Assembly: GCA_021018815.1 (NCBI GenBank)
Contig: JAITYX010000042.1
Span: 2,247,001 to 2,311,000 of the forward strand
DNA length: 64,000 bases
From: Talinum fruticosum
Taxonomy: Eukaryota > Streptophyta > Magnoliopsida > Caryophyllales > Talinaceae
Direction of reading: 5' to 3'
Positions 11,151 to 24,346 of the stretch are shown here, piece by piece. The notes under the pieces were generated by a model. The model was not told the origin of the DNA. It worked only from the letters and a program-made list of their open reading frames with translations, and did no database searches. The translations under genes and the position numbers were made by a program. Numbering within the stretch: the first letter of the stretch is position 1; the number at the start of each line of letters is the position of its first letter.

Positions 11151-13689
11151 ATGATATACAGGAAGTGGAGTTTGCTATCGGGCACGGCGGTGGTCACCGG
11201 CGGAGTCATCGGCGCCGTCGTCATCGCCAATCTGCTCTTTGTTAAGGAGGTCAGATTCTCTCTCCTTTCCCCCTCATCGGTTCTCTCGGAAATCCCTAGA
11301 TCTTAGTTTTCCGATTAGTTCTTTTTCTTCAACATCAATCTATGTTATGAACCCCTTACTGTAATCAACTTGACCGAAACTTTAATTTTTAATTTTTTGT
11401 TTTAGCTTGATTTGTGTGTTGATGATGGTTACGTAGGCAAATCAGAATTTTAATTTGATCTTCAGTTTGCCTGTGTTAATTGGAATTGTATTCCTTGGAT
11501 TATATTTAGAGTTTTTTTTCCTGTGAAAAGGATTTGATGATTCGTTAGGGGTTAGGAAATGTTTTTTTTATTTTTTATGTTGCTAATCTAATGTCTTGTT
11601 TGGATGGGTAGAATTGATGGTTTCCCCATTTGGTTTTACCTTCACATTAGAGAGATTTGGGAAAAGATTACTTCTTTGATCTCCTTTGTCGCTGATGAAA
11701 AGAAGGATAAGGGCTAGTTGTCTTTCATTTCTATTCTTGCTACTTAGTATCTAGAAACCAAACAAGCTCTAGAAGTCCTGATCCATTCTGCTTATGTGGT
11801 GGGCTTGATTAAGTTCATAATATTCCAAAATGCGCTTGGAATTCACTCTTTTGGGGGGTTGATTGTATGATAACAGAACGAACATAATGATTTGGCATCA
11901 GTAGCTGGGCGTATGCATAATGCTGAAAGACTTTCAAAGGAATGTGGTGTGAGTGAAGCTAAAAATTTCTGCTGAGAGATTTTCAGGATTTTAGGATTTC
12001 GTCAATCGAGACTTACTTTGGATAACTACCCAGCCTTTGTGTTGTCATTTAGGTGCCTTTTCCTTCCCTTGTTTTTTTTTTTTTTTGATGTGGGAGTTGG
12101 AACTTGAGAAGAAAAGGATGGAACTGTCGGGCTAAGGGTTTTTCCACTTGTCTAACATCACTATTTGCACTGGTAGTAAGTGCTGAAATGGAATGTTAAG
12201 GTGAACGTTTCTTTGATACGATATAGCAGAAAGCGACCTGTGACTTAGAGGACATGATCTATGGTGGATCCTTACTAGTGTTGCAATTTTCAGATTTTAT
12301 TATAGAAGCATGTAGTTGTAAATCCTGATCCATGTCTCATTTTCGGTTGGGGAAGGAGAGGGTGAACTAGACTTAGTGTTAGAGGACATGAAGTATTGTT
12401 CTTGTTTCGCCTTTAACTGATGTTGTTATGCCATAAAATGGAATGCATTCTGTATCTTGTACACACTTCAACATAGACTTCATTGGTATATGATGAGGCT
12501 GCTATAGAACTTAGTCTTTGCCGCTCTTTAGTGGAAATATAAAAATTGCGGTAGCCATTTCAGTAGAAGTGACAAGTCTCCCTTGATAGCTGACAATGGC
12601 CCTAGACAATAGACCACCTCTCTTTTGCTCGTTTCCATTCTCTGTCTCACTGTCTTGGAGCCGAAATTATGTTAGATGTGAAGTTAGAGGACAAATCATG
12701 GTTAATGAGATCATGAATTGTCTGATTATTGGGCTGTGTCATGGTTTATTTTTATTTTATATAGATTTATATATATAAATAAATGAAAAAGATTTATCCA
12801 AAGCAAGCATCCTACAAATGGACTATGTACAACCAAAATGTAGACTATCCACAAAATCTACAATATCATAAGAAGATTGGCAAAAATTGCCACTATCCCA
12901 AAACTAGAGAGTCTTGAAAATTTTATCCTCAAAGCGATTAACAGAAGTTTCCACTCCTCGAAGACTCTCCTATTTCTCTCACACCAAATGCTCCAAAAAT
13001 GACATCTCGGATAAGCAATGCTTTCTTCTCTTTAGCTTTTCTCCCGAAGTAGCTTTCCCAAGCCACAAGATGTTCCTTAGAAGAACTAGAAACAACCCAA
13101 GGGACGCCCAAACAACTAAAGGCTAACTCCCACTAAGCTCTAGCAAAAGGGCAATGGAACAGTAAAAGGCTGTGTAATGGTTTGTACTAATTTAGTCTTA
13201 GTTTAGGCTACCAGACCACCAGGATCATCATACAGAGGTGGAATAGGAACATGAATCACCTGTGTGTTTGAGCTGAATATGGCTCAATGCAAGCACTATG
13301 GCAGGAAAAGTGTGGGTATATTGGATGGTTTCTGTATATCTGAAGATAGCTGAAATCCTACCATAGGACCAATGTAAGTGTGCCAGCTTACTGTGTTTGA
13401 CAGCAGTTAACGTGGTAGCAGTTGGCTTTCTCACCCCAGTTATTCATATCAGGGCAGTTTTGGACTTTCGGTGGTGGCAGTGGAGTGCCAGATATTGTGA
13501 TTTCCAAATATATCCTTTGTGTTCTCATATGGTCATCACTTCTTATATGTTATCATCATGGTTACATATTGAATTCCCTTCTTTTAGGTGCATACTAACT
13601 TATTAACTGCAATGGTATGTTATGTGCTGCAGGATCCATTTCTGAAACCACAACCGAAAACACAGACCAATGCTCCTTCACCCAAGTAG
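11151..13689 (+). CDS. Small single-pass membrane protein, ~51 aa, unknown function
   Basis: Exon 1 (11151-11249) begins [15 protein letters not shown] and encodes a hydrophobic Gly/Val/Ile-rich segment (about residues 9-30), probably one transmembrane helix ending in LLFVKE. Exon 2 (13633-13689) encodes [18 protein letters not shown] and a stop. Both junctions are phase 0, with a GT donor at 11250 and an AG acceptor at 13631-13632. The ATG follows a GA-rich leader. The short N-terminus, single helix and charged tail are like small mitochondrial or ER inner-membrane assembly proteins, and the site II motifs upstream fit a mitochondrial role, but no family is recognised. The 2.4-kb intron contains a LINE fragment and a possible in-frame cassette exon at 11877-11948. 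Confidence 0.7.
11877..11948 (+). other. Candidate in-frame cassette exon
   Basis: Inside the intron of the small membrane protein gene. The sequence is preceded by an ACAG acceptor and followed by a strong GTGAGT donor. It is exactly 72 bases (24 codons), open in the phase-0 frame of the flanking exons, and would add a charged segment starting [11 protein letters not shown]. The upstream polypyrimidine tract is weak, so this is speculative. Confidence 0.3.
12775..13185 (-). mobile_element. LINE (L1-type) 3'-end fragment in intron
   Basis: On the minus strand the sequence reads as the C-terminal zinc-finger (zf-RVT) part of plant non-LTR retrotransposons, with the recognisable [16 protein letters not shown] motif at about 12950-13010. 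Upstream come residues of the type LGVPWVV and ESYFGRKAK, with frame breaks. No reverse transcriptase core is present, so it is a 5'-truncated dead copy. An AT-rich tail lies at its low-coordinate end. Confidence 0.65.
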
Positions 13690-15098
13690 AGCTTTGTGAG
13701 CAGCTGCTGCTTTTTGAATCTGACTCTTTAAGTTATTTTTGTTCAACTGGTTTGCCATGTAACTTGAACTGATGGAATTGAATTTTCATTTGGAAAACCT
13801 AGTTTTCTAGTTGAATAAATTGAAGTGCTCCATGTGGCTGTGGACATCATTTGAAATTCCATACAGTCAAATCTGAGGATGAGTTGATTTTTGGAATAGG
13901 TTTTATGTCTCTGTTGGTCAATGCATTTTCAGTCATGGACACCTGCCTTTGCCAAGGGCATGCCCATGTTGATTATATATCAAGTTGTGATCTATTGTCC
14001 AGAGGCTGTTGTGGTTCCTTCATTGCAGCAAAGTACAATTGGCCCAGTGGAAATTCAACTCTGAAACTCAGCTGTTGCTTTGACAATCTGAGCTATCCTC
14101 AGTACAGTAAGGCTTGTAGTTCGACAAGCTCATGATAATTTATCATGAGACGTATTACATGCTTATTAACCACTGCCTTAAAATAGAAGGCAAAAACTTA
14201 ACAAGTAGGCTGTCTTACAATGAATTACCGTGAGATTGTCCCACACCAGATTTTATGTTTAACCAAAGTAAAAAATCCATAATGGCATAGCTGATGACTA
14301 GCAACTATTGCCAACAGAGAATTTGCACCTCCATTTTTGGAATGCTTGGAAGCCTCCCCTCCCCCTCGTTTGGTTCAGATGAAGTGCAAATGCCAATATA
14401 ATGAAATAATGTAATGCATAGAAACATCGAACCTCAAAGCCGTGTGCAAAAACCTGAAACTTGGCTGCTATACCTCGAACTCAAATTCAAGACATGATTA
14501 ACTTCATGGCAAGGAATATACATAATGCTGTATTAATGCCAATATACTAAAAATGGATCGTATTCTTTAACCATATACAATTTACTAACAGCCAATAGAT
14601 AATGCCCAGCTCAACTGATATAGTTACATACATATAACCTCAAAACAAATTGCACTTACACACATATAATGACGGCAACTCATTTCCACCCTCGATAAAA
14701 CTATAATCCTCAAACCAATGGAGAATCGAGAGCGTAGGCAAGCTCAAACTACCGGACCACTTGACTGGGGATTCAGATCTGGCATATACTGAGGGCTTCG
14801 GCCTGCTATTTCCTCCTCGCCTAGCCTTAACTCCTGATTCAGGCCAAGTATCGGCTGGGTTGGGGAGGTTTCCACCATACAAGAGCCCCTCTCCCCACCC
14901 TCAAAAAAGGGCGAAAAAAGTCTGTCAAACCAGCCAAAATTGCCCAAGCAAACCTTTTATGATACAAAGAAGACAAAACTCTGACCTCCCTCCCTCATAG
15001 GAACTGCACATCTACAATTCTTTCGGCTTCTCCACGACGACTCAAGGTCTTCAGAATACAAGGATCACTCTGTAATTCTTGAATGTGAGTGTAAAATG
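13690..15098. other. Intergenic, 3' UTRs of converging genes
   Basis: This lies between the stop of the plus-strand small gene and the stop of the minus-strand EDR4-like gene. It probably holds both 3' UTRs. No open frame here shows recognisable protein features. Confidence 0.5.
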
Positions 15099-18000
15099 CT
15101 ACGCAGCTGCTTCTGGAGCTTTCATGCCAAAACCACACCTTAATTTTTCAACCCTGAGTAACACACAACAGCATTGACAAGATCAGACTTTTAAAAAACT
15201 AAAATAACATACAATAGGACCTTTAATGAACCCACATGGGTATCGTAATAGTCCAGTCCGGGGATTTTTTTTTTTGGGGGGTTGGGAGTGGGGAGGGCGA
15301 ATTAGGCCAAACTGAGCTTTACTGTCATCCCCCTCATAGGGCGAATCGGGCTATACAGGATAGAAGGTAGCAGTTGTGCTACCAAAGTATCCCTTCTTTT
15401 GGCATTGACAGTGCTCAGATTGGAGGAAAACAATGATGTGTTTGATCTAAAAACCTTCCAGTAAACAAAATGACACCAAAGTTAGCTGACAGGAATTCAG
15501 TTTAGATTCAGAGCCGACTCTCAACTTATCACAGGTAAGGTTACGTACATCTAAACCTCAACGATCCATGTTGTGCTACTCGTTTTTGTCGTGTGTGCTA
15601 AGCTAAGATGAAAAGATGATGCCATGCTAAATTAGTTTTACTAGTTTGTAGGCCTTCCACTTATGCAATTGCAAAGTGATGTTACTTGGACACTTTTGCA
15701 CTTCAAATGAATACAGAGACATTGACGTATGCCCCTTGAGGTTTTTGCTTTAATTTTGTAACCAAAACTTTTCGTATAAACTTTTACCTCGCTCCAACTT
15801 CACCTTAAATTAATTTGAACCTCCATATTGCTGGCATGGCATAACCATGGGCATGAATAATTGAATGCCATGTCATCAATTTACTGGTTCAAAATTGTTT
15901 GATACAAAAATGGAGTAAAAAAACGAAAGGATCGTTATAAAAATTAAAAGAAGAAAGCACAAGGGGGTATATGACAATATCTCAATCTCACATGGGTTTG
16001 ATCTCTTTGACATGTCATTTGAGACCAAAAGCATGCAAAATTCTCAAAAAGGAAAGAAAAAGGCTAAGATGACACTTGGAGGTTTACTCGTATCAGCTGG
16101 GTTTCAATTGACAGTTTTATGAATACGTTCCACTAACAACTACTTTACAAGCCCCCTCTCCCCCACACATCAACTGGATGAACGCATCATGTGAGCTTTG
16201 TGGTTAGATGAGGTTTAAAAAGAAAAAGAAAAAAGAGAAAAGGCAGCAAGAGGAGCTGAGCATTGTGATGTCCCTAATGCTATCTGCTCATGCTTATGTT
16301 ATATGCTTATGTTCAAAACTTGACTGCTGGTTCATTTTCGCTTTCTTACTGTTGAAACCTAAACCAGGAAACACTATGGCGGACACAAATGTTTGTCGGA
16401 ATGATTTGTCTCATCCAAATGTTATTTACCTCGGACTCTTCATGTTAAGCACCCTTGCTAAGAATCAACAGTCTGGCACAGGTATGGACAACACTATCAA
16501 ATAAAAAATTCAAAAGATGGCCAAATTCCATGTCTGGACTAGTAGTCAAGTCTGAGTAAATAGCTTCTCGCAGCAGATTCCAGAATTTCAGAAAATTGTC
16601 TATTTTGCATTTTGGTATGTGTCAAAGAACACGTCTGGATATAAACGAAGGCCAATTCATTGAGTAACCAGATTTCTTTTTTCTTTTTCTTCTTTGTTTC
16701 CTTGTCTGGAACCAGGAGACTTAAGTGACCTGAGTGAATTAGTATTCTAAATTTGATTTCTTCCTCGTTTCTTTTGTTTTTTCCCTGTTTTTTCCTTTTC
16801 TTTCAGGGGCCCGGGGAAGGGTTGAATATCCACTAGAAGTGCAATCATAAATGAACCAGTATATATCCTCCCAATGAGGGTTCACTGGGAAAGGGGGACG
16901 TCTCTTGGTAAGAAATCAGACTTACGTTGGTGCAAGTTTTCCGAGGCTGACAATCTCTTTACCAGAGTCTTTATCCACCACTCTTCCAGACAGCTCAATC
17001 GTGTAAGATCTGTCCCTAGCAGCTGGAAGTCCTCTGGAAACCAGCAAATCCAGATCTTTATGATGAAGTTCTCTCCCATTCACAAAAACACCAGTGTCTC
17101 CACCAGCACACTTATCCAGCATTGGATAATTGAACTCTTGAATATGTGGCTGAAAAAAGTTCAGAAAAATTATCAAGCAAATTAACCACAGTAAAAAATC
17201 CATGAGTAAAAATACGTGTAAGATTTCATAATATACTTACAGGAATTATCCCAAGACAAGGCCCACCAATCAAGCCCCAGAAACCAGCTTGATAGTCGTA
17301 CCTGATGCATTGAAATACATAACCAATTAATTTAATGTGCCTGTTTACAGTATCAAAGTGAAATATGGATGCAGCAACGACAACGACCACCACCTAGCAT
17401 AGGCCCATATATGAAGGACCAAGGGAGATCCAATAATATGAAATGCTGCCCTAGCAAGCAGGGAAGTCGTTTGAACTTCAAAAGGCAAAAGGACCAGCAA
17501 AAATAATGTGAAATCAATGCGACACTAAATGTCCTGTTCCGATAAGTGCATAAATGATCGTTAATTGGGCTCCAGGATATCCCACACCAATATCTATTTT
17601 CAAACAAAGATCAAGCAGAGGATCACTGAACACACAACGGAAGGCAGGGCATCATGCCTTGTCCAAGGTTTTCAAGATAATGGTGCAGCAGCACCCAAGA
17701 AGAAAAATAGAGTGTCATAGGACTGCCTCCAATTTTCAAGTCTCAACCAGCTCCATCAGATTCCAAGTCAGAAAGTATCATAGCTCTGATACAATGTAAT
17801 CATGAACTAGGAACACAATGCATTAACGCAATTTTTACTGATAAACATATCACACCACAAAGCTGCAGTATTTTTCCCTTACTTCCTCTTTTTTGGGGTC
17901 AGGGGTGTTGGAGTTTTTGGGGTTGAGATTGTTAAGAATATAGTGCTTGATCAGCAAAAGGAACCATGCTGAGCACATAATTGCAGAAGCAGACGAGATA

Positions 18001-20737
18001 ATAACTTCCCGCAAGCTGCTGTATAAATTAGGCCATATAACAGCAATCAAGTAATGCAAGGAGCTCGGTCAAAGCTCCAGTTCTTGGCCAGAAGATATAA
18101 TATTGGTCAAAGCTGAGTGGTGTTTCAATGACGATATCTAAATCTACAACAATCTTACAGTCGTACATCTTGGCAAGAAGGCATTACAAGTAGAGATTCA
18201 AGAAAATGCTCCAGTTCAAGTACATACCAGTATTTTCCAGGGTATATTGGACCTGCTAGCTTTTCTGCCTTCTTAACTAGTCTATCTGGTATGAGATGTC
18301 CATTAACTGTAACATTTCTTTTTCCACTTCCCGTGGTTTGGTTTGATCTAGACAAGTCTCGGAAGCTCTTCTTTATAATTCCTGTCAAGAATGAGTCAAC
18401 CCCTCTCTTTCCCTTCTGCTGATCATCTTCTCTGTATGCATCTGCTGAGTCTTGTGATACCTCAGGATCTTCATAATCAAGTGGTATCTCCATCTCGGTT
18501 GCCAATGACTCTTTCAAGGAAGGATGCCGAAGGGTACTTTTGTTTGCCATAATCCTCTCTTGATCTGAGCGACTACTTAGGCTTCCCTTTCCACCTCGAT
18601 TTACAGCACGATACTTAGAGGTGCAATCAAAAGAGCCCGGAGGAGGTGACCCAGGAGGAGATGGAGGGGAATCACCTCTTTCACATAGTCCTGCGGTTGA
18701 GGTCACTCCTTGTCTAGTAACCAAATCATCTGAGAAATGCTCATCCTCAGTGGTTGTAGCAGAAACTGAGCAACTCTTGTGCATTTCTTCAGATTTCCCA
18801 GTGCTTATATCCTGGCATGTCGAAGAAGAAACACAGTCCCTATCTATTGCTTGCAAATCATAAACTGAGTTAGCATAGTCCTCAGAACAAAAACTGGCAT
18901 TATGCCTCTTCAAATTACTTCCGACATCATTGCAACTGTCAAGATCATCAGTTGTTGAGTAGCTTGCAGAAGTATCAAGAGACACAAGTTTTTTATCCAC
19001 TATGGCAAAAGTGATCACCGAAGAGCACGATCCACATGACATTTTCCACTCGCCCTTATTGTAGAACACCTTGCTGGGCAATTTGAGCAACTTGAAGCAG
19101 TAGTGACATGCTACGAATGGTGCACCGCCAGCTATAGGACGGTAACAATGTTCCTTAGCTAAAATCACTCTTTTAGTACGGTCACGAGGAAAAGCACCCA
19201 CCTCTAGCTTGAGGTCACTAGGATGCCTTGTGTGAGGCTGTGCATCGCAAGAACCCATTGGAGGATTATTAACCTCCCTAGCATCGTATTTATATGAACC
19301 AGGAGCATTATGGACCTCATGATGGCGTGGCAGAGACCTGTTAGCAACATGAGAAAATCTTCTGTTGCTGAAAGCTGATGATGGGATTTGTTGGGGAACT
19401 TCCTGCAGTTGGGCATAACACTGATAGCAAGCACAAGAAGGCTGGTTGAGGGTCATACCATATGGGTGTGGTTCAAAAGGGTCTGGCTCCAGACTCATAT
19501 ACCGATGATGACAAGGGATTCTTTGTGGATAAGGTCTTGCGGACATTTGGGGTTCAAATGGATCTTCAAACCTAGAAACATGATTTGAGCTAGGTATTGA
19601 GTTGGGATAATTGCGAGTAGTCACATCTGAATCCTTGACAATGGGAAATGGCTCATGATAACGATCAAAATAAGGTGGTCTATCGACATGCTTATTGGAA
19701 GCAGATAACTGACTTGAAGCTCGGTGATAGCTAGATGGCTGATCATGAAAATAACCATCAGGTTCGATATGATACCCAGCGTTTCTGGGCTCTTGCAGTC
19801 TCTTTTCAGGAGGCTTGCCATTCACAGATTGGTATCTAATCAGTTGATCCTTCAATTCATCCAACTTCCTCAGCAACTCCTCTCGATCATGATCAACATA
19901 CTCAGCTCTGGTTGATCTGGAGGCTTGATTTGGATAACCAGAATCTAAACTAAATCTAGAACTGTCTTCATCAAACTTACTTGAACTTGAAAACCTCCCC
20001 TTTCAAAGTGATCCCTTCTCATCCTCTGAAATCGTTCTTCTATTCCTAGATCACTCAGTTTGCTCTGAAGAAAACGGCCAGATCTAGATAACCCATTTGA
20101 ATTCTCAATCAGGGTTTCCAACTTATCAACCTTAGACTCCAACTTCTCATTGCCAACTTGGTTTCTAGTGGAATTCTCCTCCTCAACAACCCATTTACCA
20201 AATCTTGTCTTTAAATTGTTCCCGACATTTTGATCAACAGTTTCGCTACTCATATCACAGCCATTCACTTTACCTTCTACATTCTCAGCTCCAGAAACTG
20301 CCAATTTCCCCAGAAAATTCTCTGATTTGTCAGATAAATTCTCAGATTTATCAGAAACTACACCAACCTTTTTCTCATCAGACCTCTCTGACTTATCATT
20401 ATTCCCTTCCCGCTTACCCTTTCTTGCTGCAAATTTATCAGAAAACCAAAAATAAAACCCTATTAATACTACTGTTACTCTGAAAACATACAAACCCCAA
20501 TTCAACCAAGCTATCAGAGAAAATAAAGAATCTATGCAAATGGGCAATCTCATTTCAAGAAAAAATAAATGAATTAATATTTACATCAAAAATAAAGGAA
20601 AAATAAAATTTTAAAAAAATACCTCGCAGAATGGCTCCACATCCAGCACACTGATATATAGAGTAATCTGGGGGCTCTTGCAGAAAATTTTCGCATTTGG
20701 GGCAACGAACTAAGCGAAGTTTCAGCGTTTCAGCCAT
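15099..20737 (-). CDS. ENHANCED DISEASE RESISTANCE 4-like protein (zinc ribbon, DUF3133), one frameshift
   Basis: Five exons on the minus strand: 20623-20737, 18228-20426, 17241-17301, 16926-17149 and 15099-15153, all with GT-AG junctions and matching phases; about 884 residues. Exon 1 (MAETLKLRLVRCPKCENFLQ) carries an N-terminal CPKC...CAGC zinc ribbon. The middle is Ser-rich and disordered with a short coiled coil (EELLRKLDELKDQL). The DUF3133 zinc domain (GGAPFVACHYC ... SCGSC) follows, then the conserved C-terminal part (GPIYPGKYWYDYQAGFWGL, FNYPM, GFGMKAPE). Homologues such as Arabidopsis EDR4 and At5g05190 act in immunity and vesicle-related signalling; the biochemical role is not settled. 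In exon 2 the frame changes by one missing base near the CCCC at 19997-20000, between ERGG and KFDEDSS. No intron of workable size explains it. The last exon is only 55 bases, across a 1.77-kb intron. Confidence 0.88.
15154..16925 (-). other. Last intron of the EDR4-like gene
   Basis: A 1.77-kb intron between a CCAAC|GTAAGT donor and a TTACTCAG acceptor. No gene or clear repeat is seen in it. Confidence 0.7.
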
Positions 20738-23169
20738 TTTTTAAGATTTTCTGGGAATCTGCTTCAGAAAAATATTACAAACTCACATGCATAAATCATT
20801 GATTTGGGAACTAAAAATAAAACCCACTAGAAATGACAAAATTAGGGCATAGCATTGTAACTTTACAGACAAAATGACCCAGTTGAGGCTCCAGATTAAG
20901 GAGGGGAAGAAAAACTAAACCCAAATGAAAATTACATTCAACTGTCTTCTTCTGTGCTCTGACTGGCAATTTTTGGAGGTGCCCAGAAGTCAGCATTTGA
21001 GGAAAAGGGGAAGAGGGAAGAAAACAAAAATCAATTTATTTAAATGATCTAAATTAAGGGGTCAAAGAAAATGGGGCCTTTAATTCAAAGAAAATCAAAT
21101 TAATATGGGCCCTCTTTTTTCCTTTTTTCTTGTGACAATGGGCCCTTGTCCTTGTTTATATAATCTTTGTGGTTTGTGGCAGTCCTTTTAGAAATAAGAA
21201 ATTATTTTAGGGGATATTTGGTATGCAGCAATTATTTGGTAATAATAACAAGATTTTGTCACAATAAAAAAATTAAAGCTATTTTGGAAAATGGAGAATG
21301 AAAAAGAAATTTAAAATTCTAGCCTTTGTCTTATCATCTTCTATAAATTATAATATGGACCCGAGTTTCTAAACTTTAGTTACTATATGTATATTTTCTT
21401 TAACTTTTTAAAATTCATTTTCATCCCCTATTTTCGTGACTCCTTTTTTTTAAAAAAATAAATTTTCTTTTCCAAATTGTATTATAACACCATATTCATA
21501 AACCCGAGCCCATAATTATATTGTCGTCCTCCCTCCCAAACTAAAAACAAAAATAAAAAACAACTCTTATCTTTCAAGCCCACTTAAGGCCATGTTTGAA
21601 AACAATTATTAAAAATATATATATAAAAAAAAAAAGAAATCGTGGCAATCATATACTAGTTGGTAAATTTAGAATAATGCCGTGAACCACGCAACAAATT
21701 GCTACAGGCATGCAAAATCAAACCAATAGTTTTATTTTATTTAAGGATCCACCTTAATTCTTAACAATCTTTTCAATTTATTTAATTGAAATGATTAAAA
21801 TTAATTTATTATTGTATAATTTCCAAACTTATTCACTAAATTTGTCCTTACATTATTTTGATTTAAATAATATGAATAAATTTTAAAATTTATCTACTGA
21901 ATTTTTATGATAAAAAAATCAATTAAAACTAACACGATTATAATAGTAATAATATTTTTTAATTAAATACCTCACGCATGATGTTGCAACGATTAAGGTT
22001 TTTCACCGTTATTTTATTATCAGATAAAAGGGCAATTTTTAAAAATTATCAATTAAAATGGGCAATTATTTGGAGTTTGATGGCGGCGATCCACGGTGTT
22101 CTCCTTGGTCTGATTTGCACTCTCTCTAGCATCTCTAATGTATTGCTATTTCCATCAAAAACAAAAAAACAAAAACTATTTATTTAATTACTAATTTATT
22201 ATTTATATATATAGTATACTATTGTTGTATTTACGTGATCAGTTTGGTAGCGACGTTGACGTCGGTGACGGTGGTGGCGCCGCCGGATTGAGCTGACGAA
22301 GAACTACAGGCAATGTGACGGTGACATAGAAGGAGATAAGTTTGTGGATGAGAGGCTACATTTGGGGATGTCTTTTGAATCCCCAACTTCAACATTGTAA
22401 GCATTATTTTTAAGAATTAATCAAATTTGCCGGCTTTTTAAAATAAATAGTTAAGTATCGAAAATTATTATATTTAAATTTAAATATTAAGTGTTCAACA
22501 CGATAAGCATACGAGGTAAATGTGATCTAATAAAGTATAAAACAATAAACTTATATAGCATTTGAGATACAACTTTCGATCTACGGAGATATCAAATCTT
22601 AAGGACAATATCGACCTTAAAGTGAGTCGCTTTACAATAAACTCTTATAACATGATAGTTTAGCGGAGTTTAATTAGTAAATACGGAAGGGATAAGAGCG
22701 GACAAGTTCGCAATAACATCCCGGAGCCAAGACATATTTGCTTTTGCACACACGCGATGTAAGTCCAAACTAGCTAGATCTTGCCATACGGTTTATTGTG
22801 ATGGCCAGGCCGGATGCAGGGGAAAGTTTGAGAGCATCTCTTTTCCACTAAAAAATATTATGAGTGTGTTGTTGCCATAGTATTGTGATTGAAAAAACGA
22901 GTTACCTTAATACTTGAATTAAATAGGCTATCTCTTATATTTTTAATTTATCAACAATTTAATTTTTCATGCTTTTGTTTATATAAGAAGATTAGGAAAT
23001 TGGGTAACTCGCACCGTAATTATCATCATCCATATGATTATTCACATGCCATGGGTCAGATAAAGCCCAAATTAGACTTATAATTTGACAATGAAAATTA
23101 ACATAAATTAAATTATTGATAAATGATATTTCTTGTATTATTTAAAAAAATAAAATCCTTGACAACTTA
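20738..23169. other. EDR4-like promoter and AT-rich intergenic DNA
   Basis: Two TGGGCC site II motifs lie at 21106-21111 and 21139-21144, about 370-400 bases upstream of the EDR4-like ATG. Farther out, a GC-rich island at 22080-22340 contains short coding-like frames (MAAIHGVLLGLICTLSS; VISLVATLTSVTVVAPPD), but no complete gene can be supported. Confidence 0.45.
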
Positions 23170-23508
23170 GGGTCTGTTCGTTTTAGCGTTTATAAAAGCG
23201 TTTATAACCGCTAACCGCTAATAACCGCTCATAAACGCTCATAACCGCTCATAAACGCTAATAAACGCTCATAACCGCTCATAACCGCTAATAAACGCTA
23301 TAACAGACTCATAGCGACTCATAACGACTCATAACAGACTAGTTATAACCGCTATAACAGACTATCCACTATAACAGACTAATAAACTCATATTATTATT
23401 ATTGTGATGATTATTATTTATGATAACAATAATAATTATAATTATTATTATTATTATTATTATTATTATAATTAAGAAAAAATTATTATTATTATTATTA
23501 CTACTACT

Positions 23509-23553
<45 letters not shown>

Positions 23554-24152
23554 TTATCATTATTATTATGGAGAAAAATATTATTATTATTAGTAATAAT
23601 AATAATAATTATAATTATTTAATTATATTATGATTATTATCATTATGATTATTTAATTATATTATTATCATTATTATTATTATAATGATACTCATCGTTA
23701 TCGTTATCGTACTCTTGCAACAATTGGATAATATTTTTGAATAATATTTTTGTAGCACGCACACATCAATTGACTTGAAAATATTAAAATTAGTAATGAA
23801 ATGATTTACAAACAAATGACTAACTATTGGGTAACATTTCCTACTACGCCACGAATCATATTAGCTATTTCATCTCTAAGTGCATTCATTGTTTGTGTGT
23901 TATGATGATCATAAAACTATTGTTCCGACGGTATTTCATATGTGATCGTCGGCCTAGGGCTAAATGGTATCCTTTTTTTTATGCATACGGATTAAATTAT
24001 GCAACGTGCATGTCGCAATTATAATCTTCACTTGACGCTCTCTACTTGTCCGAGGCGATCCGTGCTTTAAAATTCTCCATCTATTCTTCAACACGGAAAA
24101 GCTTCGTTCAATAGTCATACGTAACGAGGAGTGTCGATAATTAATACATTAC

Positions 24153-24190
<38 letters not shown>

Positions 24191-24312
24191 GTTACTACTA
24201 CTAGTACTATTATTATTATAATTATAATAATAATAATAATTATTACTATTATTATTACTACTACTATTATTACTATGATTATTGCTATATTAATAATAAT
24301 AATAATAATAGC

Positions 24313-24346
<34 letters not shown>

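Noticed and set aside
14640..15000. Minus-strand frames of 67-80 residues 3' of the EDR4-like gene
   Set aside because: They lie beyond the identified stop (15099) with no conserved motifs, probably 3' UTR or spacer.
19960..19998. Short intron explaining the EDR4-like frame change (GTAAGT at the site)
   Set aside because: Acceptors giving a workable intron length do not restore the downstream phase; the in-phase distance is far below a plausible intron size.
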